Positions 24,311-33,287 of a DNA stretch of 64,000 nt are shown piece after piece; the first letter of the stretch is position 1, and each line of letters begins with the position of its first letter. A model generated the notes under the pieces. The model was given only the letters and a program-made list of their open reading frames with translations. It had not been told where the DNA came from and did not search any database. The DNA is from Nothopassalora personata (taxonomy: Eukaryota > Ascomycota > Dothideomycetes > Mycosphaerellales > Mycosphaerellaceae). The stretch covers positions 124,001 to 188,000 of the forward strand of contig CM066292.1 in the NCBI GenBank assembly GCA_033816765.1, read 5' to 3'. Made by a program: the position numbers and the translations under genes.

Positions 24311-24516
24311 TATCACGTTATAAGTGGTTAGAAGTCATGAAATGGGCTTATAAAGGTGTTTCAAAAGCAGATAGTAGATTGCATGTGTCTAAGCTAGAAT
24401 TGAAGGGGCTGCTTGTAAAAAGGCTGCAGGTGACTAATTAATGTCACCTAATTCTTAGCGGCTGCTGCCTTAGGTTTGATTGGGCTGCAGCGCCGGTGCA
24501 CGCTTAGATCGTGATA
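24311..24516 (-). repeat. 5' LTR of the copia element
   Basis: 206 bp, less mutated copy, followed by the target duplication CCTTC at 24517-24521. Confidence 0.93.
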
Positions 24517-24521
24517 CCTTC

Positions 24522-25605
24522 TCCGCCTAAATCTTAATAATTCCTAGCTATTTACCCGCACATCGCGACTAGGGTTACCGCAACGCACGTAGTAATTTCA
24601 CGTAAGAAGTATATATATATACACAACTAACATCGTCTTTTTTCTATCCGTCTAGGTCGCGGGTAGGTAGGTAAAGAAGTCTTATTACCGGAGCTGCAGA
24701 GGGCGAGGGCGAGGGCGTACGAAGTAAAGTCCGGGCAGGAGCTTCCCGCTGCCTTAGAAGCTAGAGCCGATATTGATGACGGGCCTATCAATTCGTAACT
24801 ACCCACCCTCGCTCGCTTCCTATCGCAATCAATCTAATCTGGCCCCTTCTTACTCGTAAGGCTGCATACGTTGTACGAAACAATACTTTCAGAATCCTAA
24901 TCCTCTCTGTAATAATAGAATACTACGGATTTTTCGTACCAATTGCGTTTCCGATAAATGGATGTTGTTATAGTAGCCTATCTCCCATAAGGGAAACGAC
25001 GAGGCTTAAGAGCGATGGGTGTAGGCTCTGAATCTGCTAAGAAATAGATACGCTACGCTACGCTATACTATGAGGTTAGCCGAAGCGTAGATTCGCTATA
25101 GTACATTAATATACTAATTAAAGAAAGAAGTTCCTACCCTTCTTTAAAGCCGCATAAAGTAAAGTCTCTCGGGCGCGTGGAATGTGTGTGACCTAAGGAA
25201 CGGTGGGGTGTGGTGTGTGCAGATACAAAAGAAGTCGAAGAAGTAAGTTGCTTACGGATGCTTAGTCGTACGACGACGTGGAAAGCAGAAGCCATACATA
25301 GCAAGGGCGAGTGCGAAAGGCAGCTAGCCGTGTCTTTCTCCCTCCAGTAGGAAATCACTAACGAACAACACAAGGACGAATGGTAGGCTACACGTAAAAG
25401 AAGACGTGGACTCGACTTCTCTAAAGCTTCCTCTCAAAATCTGCAGCTTGTACCAATATATCATGTAAAGCGTTACTGAATGTCGGTTTAGTTCTTCCAT
25501 TTCTTTAGGCCGTGTCGTTTCCACCACCTTCGCGTACCTGCCTACCTGCTGCCTCGTCGTGTTACATTCTCTATCTCTACGAGAGAATATTGACGCCGCA
25601 TTCCC
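24522..25605. other. Intergenic DNA at the edge of gene island 1
   Basis: Base composition changes from RIPped to normal within this stretch. There are short repeats (GAGGGC near 24698-24715, GCTAC near 25050). Only small overlapping ORFs on both strands without splice support. Presumably the 3' flank of the gene ending at 25606. Confidence 0.5.
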
Positions 25606-28092
25606 TTATAGATCCATGTCGAGAAGAGCTCCGAGAGCCTGCATCTGGGTTTTCTTTAGGGTTGTGGTGGTAGTGCCGGTGGCTTTGTTGGCAGTGGCTT
25701 TGTTGGCAGTGGCTTTGTTGGCAGTGGCTTTGTCGGCAGTGGCTTTGTTGGTAGTGGCTTTGTTGGCAGCTGCCGCGGTATATTTCTTCGCAGGTAGCGG
25801 GGAGGAGGTGTTGTTCGTGGCTTTCTTGGTAGCGACAGATGTCTTCTTCTTAAGAGATAGGTTGCTGGTCGAAGAGGAAGAGGTGCCAGTGGCTAAAGAA
25901 GACAAGGACTTCATCTTCGGAGTACCATAATCGTCGTTGACCTTCTCCTTCTTGACCTTCGATGAAGTGCTACCGTCGTTGCTGCCAGTGGCCAAGAAGG
26001 ACAAAGTCTTGATCTTCGGAGTACTATAATCGTCGTTGACCTTCTCCTTCTTAACCTTCAATGGAGTGCTGGCGTTGGTGCTTCCAGTGACCACGGAGGA
26101 CAAGGTCTTCGTCTTTGGAGTACCGTTATCCTTGTTACCCTTCTCTTTCTTGACCTTCTTGGATGATGCTTTCGACGACGCCTTCATCGCTGCAAGCACG
26201 AGAGGACGACTGTAGTCGCTCTCATCCTCGCTCGTCTCATTCGAAAAATCGTCAACGACAGGACTCTTGCCCTTACCACGGCCCTTAGTGCGCGACGCCA
26301 TCTTCTTCGCCTTCGTAGCGTCATTATCTCTTGCGACCTGCGCCTTCTTCGTCTCCGCCTTGGCCGCCGCAAACAGGATCTTCGCAATGGCGGTCTTGGA
26401 GAGACCATTCATGTATGCCGCGATCTCTTCGGTATTAGTTTCGGTTCCGCTTGCAGCGTCATCGTTGTCGCAGTCGGCATCGACTTCGTCTGCAGAGTCC
26501 TCTACATGGTTAGTATCGACCTGGTCCTCTTCTCCGCCCTCTTCTCCGCCCTCTTCCTCCGCCTTACTTATCGTGCCAGCATCGCTCGCGTCGAGAAACT
26601 CGCTGTCGTCGGAAGCATCCTCTTCAACAATCCCGCCAGCTTCCTCACAATCGATCTCACTACCACACGCAGACTTGACGACAACATGATCCTTATCCTC
26701 AGCGGCAAGATTGGCCGGGTCGATACTGTTGCTCAGATGATGAACCTTCTTCATGAGGCACCTCACGATATCGTCTTCGGACATGCCAGTTTCGAGAAGA
26801 CATTTCATGAACTTCTTGACCTCCATTTGCTGGTGCTTGGGCAGCGCTTGCAGACCTGCGAGAGGATCCTCGAGAGAAGGCGAGACGGGAGAAGGTTGCT
26901 GGGTAGATTCATTCTTGAAGACCTTTGACTGAGCGGCTTCATTCCTGAAGGACTTTGCCTGAGCAATCTCATTCTTGGCCTTGACTTTGATGGAAGAGGC
27001 CGCACGAACGGGAGTCTTGAGAAAGTCCGACGAGCGGTCTTTCCTCTTGAAGATCGATAGAGATGGTTTGGAAGAGCGAATGGTGTGTATATCCTCAGCA
27101 GACCAGTCTCCCTTCCGTCCTGGCGATGCCTTGGCAGACTGCTTCATGTTGATCTTGGAAAGTCGTGCGGCAAATGCACCGTCAGACCCTCCATCGCTAT
27201 CAGAAAGCTGCTCGTCATGCTCCCAGGTTCGGCTGCGGGCTGCTGCCTTCTTCTGGGCGTTCGATCGCTTGTCTGCTTGTTGACGCAGCTCCTCTTTGCG
27301 GTCTTCCATTTCAGCAGAACGTGCAACCACGCTCTCATTGGAAATGTACTTGCGAACCACGAGCTTGGACAGCACCGCCTTCTTTAGTTGCTCCTTGGAC
27401 ATGGATGGACTGTTCGTCGTAAGGCGACAGAATTGATAACCTCTCTTTGCATGAAGCTCAAGCATGTCCGCCGAGTGGAGTTGGGAGTAGGAGAAGTCTT
27501 CCTTCTTGGCAGTCTCGAGCAAAGCGCGGGAGACCTCGACGCTACCATTAGTCTTGTTGACGCGAAGAAGCTCTGGGAGGCCTTTGGGCGACACGGTAGT
27601 GCAGATAGTGTCGATGAGCTTTCCCACGCAGATCTTGACGATCCTTACGCCGGCGAAGAAAGGCAGGTCAATAGCTTGACAGAGGTCGATGACATTGTCT
27701 ACTGTTGGTAGTTTGCCAGCGGAGTATCCACTGCACGGCGGAAGTCAGTTGAAGGTAGGCAAATAGGAGGTAAGACAACATACTTCTCCAGAGCATGGCC
27801 CACAATGGCTGTCTTGTATTCAGTCCAGTTGAAACGATTGCCTTCCAGGATCTGTGCTTTCGTCAAGCCAGCGAACAGTTGGACGCAATCGTCTTCGTCT
27901 TCTTCCTGGTCCTCGTCCTCTTCGTAGTCGGTGACATGGCCGTGGAGACCCCAAGACTGCTCCTCGTAGGCAAGACGGTCGCGGGACTTGAGAGAGGGAT
28001 GAATCAGCAGATGAACGATGATATCTCCTTGATGTACATACCTGCCGGTCCAAGCGACGCGAGCGAGCTATCGAGCGAGTGCGTGGTGGCAT
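25606..28092 (-). CDS. Hypothetical low-complexity, probably nuclear protein, 792 aa, 3 exons
   Basis: Model on the minus strand: exons 28092-28042, 27986-27784 and 27730-25606. The introns (55 and 53 nt) both start GTATGT and end in AG, and the second has a CTGAC branch point. The joined frame is 2,379 nt and closes exactly at TAA. The start is ATG at 28092 (MPPRTRSIARS). Visible: a basic N-terminus; an acidic patch at about residues 35-50 (EEDEDQEEDEDD); a folded-looking region to about 230 with many hydrophobics; Ser/Lys-rich linkers; a long acidic stretch at about 440-510; Lys-rich NLS-like text (TKGRGKGKS); three 33-residue repeats built on KVKKEKVNDDYGTPK near 605-705; and a TANKA-type 5-residue repeat near 725-765. 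No family recognised. A chromatin or nuclear role is inference from composition only. Confidence 0.85.
25677..25775 (-). repeat. 15-bp in-frame tandem repeat in the 792-aa gene
   Basis: About six copies of GGCTTTGTTGGCAGT (plus strand), coding for a 5-residue ATANK-type repeat near the C-terminus. Unit length is a multiple of three, so copy-number change keeps the frame. Confidence 0.85.
25880..26165 (-). repeat. 99-bp in-frame tandem repeat in the 792-aa gene
   Basis: Three diverged copies coding for 33 residues each, with core VKKEK, TPKxKTLS and ATGS. Shows internal duplication in the Lys-rich C-terminal third. Confidence 0.8.
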
Positions 28093-28199
28093 CGGGCCAA
28101 CTGTCTAAGGACAAGGTCCTCTGGAGAGTTGTATAGGTAGTGGATTGAAGAAGAGTGTCGGGTCTGAGAAGATGATGGTGGCAGATGGGTATAAATATT

Positions 28200-28690
28200 G
28201 TGGCATACGATTCCTTCGTGCGTATTATCCCTCCTCCCTCGTGAGTCCGATCCGTCCTCTATGGTGCATGTTATCCCTCCTCCCTGGTGTGTGATGCCTC
28301 TCTCTTGTATGTTATCCTCCTCCCTGGTGTGTGATGACTTCCTCTTGCATGTTATCCCTCCTCCCTCGTGTGTGATGCCTCCCTCTTGCATGTTATCCCT
28401 CCTCCCTCGTGTGTGATGACTCCCTCTTGCATATTATCCCTCCTCCCTCGTATGCGCTGCCTCCCTCTTGCGTGTTAACCCTCCCTCTTGCGTGTCATCC
28501 CTCCTCCTCGTGTATGTCATGCCCTCTCTCTCCATCGCGCGTGTTATGCCTCGTCCCTCGTGCGTGTAATTCCTCGTCACTCATGCGTATTATCTCTCCT
28601 CCATCGTGCATGTTATCCCTCCTCCATCATACGTGTAATGCCTCCTCCCGCGCGCACATCACCTCTCCTCCGTCCTGCGAATCATTCCCG
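28200..28690 (+). repeat. Pyrimidine-rich minisatellite upstream of the 792-aa gene
   Basis: Imperfect tandem copies of roughly 20- and 42-bp units built on ATGTTATCCCTCCTCCCTCG, and shorter variants toward the right. It starts about 110 bp upstream of the gene's ATG, so it lies in or next to its promoter. The ORFs through it are by-products of the repeat. Confidence 0.8.
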
Positions 28691-29440
28691 CTCTCGTGCT
28701 TGACTGTACCAACGGATAGGCAGCCGACGCCATGGCAAGCTTCGCTCGAAACATGCACGGAATAGAGGGTACTTGCTTGTGTAGAATTGACTGAGGAGGA
28801 GGTAGTGACAGCATGTTGACAGACGTGTGCGCGCGATACCGATACCGTCCTTCCGGATCGGTGGTCATGATGCTGCGGCCATATCGTGCGTCATCGAAAC
28901 CGCTGCGTGCAATGAGACAGCAATGGTGTCGACTCGTCCAGTCTGTTGTTGACTTGGGCCGCTATGTTTCTTCCAAGTCGATCCTCAGTAAGTCCTGCGC
29001 GGGTTGTGGTGTACAGCTGCACGTCATGCACAGCGTAATGAAAGTCGTTTGTTGTCCAGACGACGTTAGTCAATATTTGACCGGGCGGCGCTAAGTTTAG
29101 CGACACACCCAAATCTCACTGAAAGTGCTACTACTGTTATAGGACCCTCCGACACCGTACTTCAGCTGCGAGTGCAATCTGTGGCGGCGTTTCATCTCCC
29201 AGCACACACTTACTGCTGTTCGGATTGAGATACCGTATGGTCACAGGGCAGCCACTCGTACACCAGGTCGTGAATACGCAGCTAAGAAGACAGCTCATCC
29301 TGTGCAAGGGTACTTATTGCCTTGATGCCTTATACCGACCATGTTCGGATTCTTTTGGGCCGTCTTGACCGGAAGCCACCCTAATGCGATGAGATGGAAT
29401 GAATCTACATGTGGCTGGACATTTTCGAGTTCGGGTGAAG
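28691..29440. other. Intergenic, no gene seen
   Basis: Normal-composition DNA with only short overlapping ORFs on both strands and no convincing splice-joined frame. Confidence 0.4.
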
Positions 29441-29447
29441 GCGCGCA

Positions 29448-29972
29448 TTGAATGAAAGCGTCGTGGCTTTGCCTTTGATCAACCAAACAAGGATGCAGAA
29501 AACCGGAAGACTCGTTCAAAGACCATCAATGGATTACGACGAAGCATTTGAAAGTCCGCGTGCGGAAGTCGAGTAGGCATTGAATGAAAGCGTCGTGGCT
29601 TTTCCTTTGATCTACCCCCACATGTGGAGTTCCTTTGAACAAGGACGCAGAAACCGGAAGACTCGTTCAAAGACCATTAATGGATTACGACGAAGCATTT
29701 GAACGTCCGCATGCGGAAGTCGAGTAGGCATTGAATGAAAGCGTCGTGGCTTTTCCTTTGATCTACCCCCACATGTGGAGTTCCTTTGAACAAGGACGCA
29801 GAAACCGGAAGACTCGTTCAAAGACCATTAATGGATTACGACGAAGCATTTGAACGTCCGCATGCGGAAGTCGAGTAGGCATTGAATGAAAGCGTCGTGG
29901 CTTTTCCTTTGATCTACCCCCACATGTGGAGTTCCTTTGAACAAGGACGCAGAAACTGAAAGACTGGCTCGA
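29448..29972 (+). repeat. 151-bp tandem repeat, about 3.5 copies
   Basis: Full units start at 29576 and 29727; a partial unit starts at 29878. A leftmost variant (29448-29575) lacks about 24 bp around CACATGTGGAG. The full copies are nearly identical, each with GCATTGAATGAAAGCGTCG and ACCCCCACATGTGGAG. Not RIPped. It ends about 150 bp before a small gene. Each unit gives a short minus-strand ORF beginning MNESSGFC, which is repeat-driven and not called as a gene. Confidence 0.9.
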
Positions 29973-30128
29973 TGATACTATCGAGGATCGTCTTTCTTAC
30001 GGCCGTTCAAACCTGATTCACACTCCAACACACTTTCCAAACTCCCATCCAAGCAACATCCTCACCCACATCGACATCAACACCAACACAATTGACAACC
30101 AACCAACCAACCAACTACGGCAACAACA

Positions 30129-30503
30129 ATGTCCTTCCTCCTCCGCTCCAGCACTAAAACCACCACCAAAACCCTCACTACCCAACTCGCCACCGCCACC
30201 GCCACCATTGAAGACCTCCAATCCGAACTCACAGAGAAATCCTCCATGCTCGCCAAAACTATGCAAACTTCCGACACCCTGTGCAAACAACTCTCCCTTA
30301 TCGACCAAACGTTTGAAACCAGCAGGGGAAACATTGAGAAATTGAAAGGGGAGATCAAATGGCTTGTAGATGAGTTGGAGATTCGGGAGGAGTGGACGGA
30401 TAAGACGATTGAGGAGTTAAAGGGGGAGGTTGAGGCGTTGAAGAAGGAGAAGGAGGGGGGGAAAGTAAGGGGGGGAAAGAAGAGGAAGGAGGGGGGGAAG
30501 TGA
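30129..30503 (+). CDS. Small coiled-coil protein, 124 aa
   Basis: Single open frame from ATG at 30129 to TGA at 30501-30503. The start follows a long A/C-rich leader with CCAA repeats and an AACAACAATG context, typical of a fungal 5' UTR. The protein begins MSFLLRSSTKTTTKT, is Thr-rich to about residue 27, then has a heptad-like charged helix at about 27-105 (IEDLQSELTEKSSML, IEKLKGEIKWLVDELEIREEW, IEELKGEVEALKKEKE), and ends in a Gly/Lys/Arg tail. No signal peptide or membrane segment. Function unknown; the coiled coil suggests self-association or a partner protein. Confidence 0.55.
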   Translation: MSFLLRSSTKTTTKTLTTQLATATATIEDLQSELTEKSSMLAKTMQTSDTLCKQLSLIDQTFETSRGNIEKLKGEIKWLVDELEIREEWTDKTIEELKGEVEALKKEKEGGKVRGGKKRKEGGK

Positions 30504-32002
30504 GAGGGTTGGGATATGGAAGCTGCTGCTAGTGTTGTCGTTGTCGCTGTCGCTGTCGCTCCTGTTGCTGCTGCTGTTTAGAAGTGTAATGGAAATGTAG
30601 TGGAGGCATAGTTAGACTTCTCTTTACTTGTTTATTCATACCCATGCCTATGCCTGTGCCTTGATCCCTTCTGTCCAGTAGTATAGCAGCAGGTGAGTCC
30701 AAGTCAGTTCCACGTTATGACTTACCATATCGCCAATCCAAGCAGACGGCCAAGGAGCTGGGAAGAAGACAGAAATCTCACATCTGCTTAGGCTGGCTAG
30801 TCGTATGACCAGACCTCCAAGCCATCCTTTGGTCCAGTCAAATCCTACAGGCCGCTGCTTGTGCATGAAGGACACTCCATACCTGCTCCTGCGCTATATA
30901 GGCCCTCGTAGTAGTTCACGACTTGAAGTGAATGGTTCGCTTCACAGGTCCGTGCCCGTGCACAAGCTGGTTATATAGCGCTCTTTCTTCTACCCGCGTA
31001 GGACACATAGAATCAAGACACGCATCATACCTCAAGTGGTTATGCGCCCTCACGCGGTTCCACGCGATCTACCTTCCTAACCTCACCGTCGCTTGAATCA
31101 TCAATCAACCTAAGAAGCAGGACTCGAGACCTGCAACCTAGCAAACATGGCTACTACTGACAGCTGCACTATGAACAAGTTGCAGGTGGATGGCAGCAAC
31201 CACCCGACTTACACGTAAGCGAGTGTCATATGACAGTCGATTCACCTCAGCAAGCCAACTTCGCTATCACTAAGGCCTTCACCAATTTATACGGCTAGAG
31301 CGAGAAGGACGAATAGCAGGTCTAAATACACCTACAACTATCACCTACAACCTTAAGAGCCATACCAGGGCCACAATGCGATAATAGCAGCCTGGGCACC
31401 AACACCTAAAATAAACCGACCTACATACCACATACAAGCAGCGAGTACGCGGCTTGAACCTGCACTCACTCCTATACAAGGGCTACAATCTGAGAAACAT
31501 AGCCTAGACAGAATAAATAACTACGGCCATACAAGAGCTTGGAATCTTAAGCTACAACGTAGAGGAATGAATACTAAATACCGAACACTGAACTGAATGT
31601 CGACCACGGCCATCCAAGAGCTTGCATTACTCGCGCCGACGACTGAATTCTAGCGTTACCCGAATGGATCCCCTCACTCACCTACGTGCGAGACAGCATA
31701 TAACAGGCACGAAAGTGTGACGTGGGCTGAATAGGTCATGCCATGGGTCAAGCTAGTTCTATAGCGGTTTTTCCATTCGTACGTAGACTTCGATACAATC
31801 AACACACGCATTATACACATCAAGGGCACTAGGTTGCAGAGCAGACTGGAAGTCTGGCCTTGCTTCCCTTCCCTGAAGGTGTTACCGAGCATGGACGTCT
31901 AACAGTAAGGGATTGGCACGCTTACCAGTTCCCATGTCCCATCTACATTAAGCGCCTGAGCGCATGAGGTGAGAGAGCCTGCATCTTGGCGAGTAGGGGA
32001 GG
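30504..32002. other. Intergenic, no confident gene
   Basis: Holds a GTCGCT/GCTGCT-type short repeat near 30525-30580, two TATATAG motifs (30893 and 30972) and a short possible first exon at 31147 that is not supported further. Confidence 0.4.
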
Positions 32003-32570
32003 ATACGCTCCTTGGTGTTGGGAGATGGTAATTACAAGATGTCCTATCCTGCAGCTTAGCTTTTACTCTCACTCTCACTCTCCCGTCCGATGGGCGGACC
32101 GTGCATGCATGAGGTCCATATCGTTAGCGTCGGACGATATCAGTAGCTATAAGGTCTACGTTCGTTCAGGCGTCAAGGTAAGGGAGACTGCTGCACTTAG
32201 TGCAGATGTCGTCGAGGAGGTGCTGCGATGCGCTCCTTGGTATCTCGCTTCTCCTGCTGCGGCGAACGGTAGTGACTACGAGATATCCTATCCCCTAGCT
32301 TATACCTTACTCTTACTCTTACCCTCACTCCCCCTTCCGGTAGGCGGACTACGCATGCATGTATGCATGCATGCATGAGGTCTGTGTCGTCAGCGTCGGA
32401 CGATACTAGACTTGATGTGTGGTGATCTGTGACCGACTAACCTACGATTACCGCAAGCCTCCAGGCCATCCCTCCCTCCCTCCCACCCTGTTCTGCAGGG
32501 CGATGCCAGCAGCGATGTAATCTACGTTCGTCCTGGGTGAGGATGGAGGTTAAGGTAAGTGGGTGAGTGG
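32003..32570 (+). repeat. Diverged tandem duplication of about 225 bp
   Basis: Two copies, about 32003-32200 and 32228-32570. Each runs in the same order: GCTCCTTGG, GATRTCCTATCC, CTTACTCTYAC, GGGCGGAC or GGCGGACT, GCATGCATGAGGTC, GTCGGACGATA, TCTACGTTCGT. The second copy carries extra CATG repeats at 32352-32376 and an insertion before the last block. Confidence 0.75.
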
Positions 32571-32683
32571 AACCCTTGGCACAATACAATATCATATATT
32601 GTTAATATACATTGTATCGCTTAGCACTGTTGTGTTCGTAACTTGGACGGACTTCTGAAGTCATGTTGATTGTAGTAGGAAGG

Positions 32684-32713
32684 TAGGGAGGGAGGGAGGG
32701 AGGGAGGGAGGGA
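32684..32713 (+). repeat. GGGA tandem run
   Basis: About seven consecutive GGGA units on the plus strand, matching the pattern for a possible G-quadruplex. It sits just upstream of the uncertain ORF at 32731 and downstream of the gene ending at 33288. Confidence 0.8.
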
Positions 32714-32730
32714 CTGACTAACTGACTCCT

Positions 32731-33267
32731 GTGGAAAGTTTAGGTTTGGGTTGTACCGTTGCGCTGCTCTTTGCTATCTACCTACAAAAGAAAGAAAGGA
32801 AGGCAAGAGCACTGGAAGACGAACATGTCTGTGAACGAACGACCCTTCCAGTGCAACCATTGCCGCAGGCCATCCCATTCCCCCTCCTGCCGATTTCCCT
32901 ACAAAAGATACCCCAAAAGCGAGCGTACGTTCCCATGCATGATGATCATGAGAGACTTGAGAGTCAACTCATTGTGCTTCGCCTCCAATGTCCAGCAGCC
33001 CAGGCCAGCCCGTACAAAAGGAACCTGCCGAAATCCAAGCGTGCGTTTGTGCGTGCCATGGAAGGAGTCTTCACAGTCCAGCCAGATGCTGTGCAAAGAA
33101 AGTCCTTTCAATCCAAGAGAAACAGTGTCCGTAGTTCGAACGAGCTTCCCATCCATCGCTTAGTTTCTCCAACCGCTGTCCCTGTCGAGTCGAATCCTTG
33201 TCGTTTTCTTTCTTTTTTTCTTCTCTTTTGGATAGAGGCAAGCTCAGCATGTCTCGCTCACCTTTAG
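32731..33267 (+). CDS. Uncertain ORF, possible zinc-finger gene remnant
   Basis: An open frame of 178 codons starts MESLGLG at 32731. A second plus-strand frame (32759-33163) overlaps it and contains NERPFQCNHC, which resembles the start of a C2H2 finger. The region repeats short blocks of the form TACAAAAG...GAGCGTACGTTCC, as if finger-like units had drifted between frames. It could be a decayed zinc-finger gene or chance ORFs in repeated DNA. It converges on the well-supported gene at 33288-34915, 20 bp away. Low certainty. Confidence 0.2.
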   Translation: MESLGLGCTVALLFAIYLQKKERKARALEDEHVCERTTLPVQPLPQAIPFPLLPISLQKIPQKRAYVPMHDDHERLESQLIVLRLQCPAAQASPYKRNLPKSKRAFVRAMEGVFTVQPDAVQRKSFQSKRNSVRSSNELPIHRLVSPTAVPVESNPCRFLSFFLLFWIEASSACLAHL

Positions 33268-33287
33268 CCGCCGTCGTTTCCTGTCGC

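Larger units (their letters stand above)
17335..24516 (-). mobile_element. Complete Ty1/copia retrotransposon
   Basis: 7,182 bp with 206-bp LTRs at both ends and the target duplication CCTTC (17330-17334 and 24517-24521). On the minus strand it carries gag then pol in copia order (integrase before RT), a primer site at 24300-24310 and a polypurine tract at 17541-17550. RIP is much milder than in the gypsy blocks: CpA and TpG are common and frames stay open for up to 80 codons, but stops occur throughout, so it is not autonomous. About 1.35 kb between the pol stop (18903) and the polypurine tract has no coding domain and contains pol III A/B-box-like motifs. Confidence 0.95.

Noticed and set aside
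25559..25930. Plus-strand 123-codon frame with repeated VALLA motifs (membrane-like)
   Set aside because: It is the antisense shadow of the 15-bp repeat in the 792-aa gene.
25606..27627. 673-codon frame as a complete gene starting at 27627
   Set aside because: The first codon is GTG, the frame continues upstream without a stop, and two introns with good signals link it to an ATG at 28092.
27820..28092. Open 90-codon minus-strand frame starting MPPRTRSIARSRR as a separate small gene
   Set aside because: Its start is the first exon of the 792-aa gene. The rest runs into intron 1 (donor GTATGT at 28041), and splicing gives a single closed frame.
28198..28765. Several plus-strand ORFs rich in Pro/Ser/Cys
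   Set aside because: Produced by the pyrimidine minisatellite; reading frames shift with repeat units.
29479..29821. Minus-strand ORFs starting MNESSGFC, possibly a repeated peptide gene
   Set aside because: Each is contained in one 151-bp tandem unit and their ends follow the repeat, not a gene structure.
31147..31353. Short two-exon candidate starting MATTDSCTMNKLQVDGSNHP
   Set aside because: The donor GTAAGC is good, but the joined product is under 60 residues and of poor quality. The start vaguely resembles a copia gag N-terminus; too little to call.
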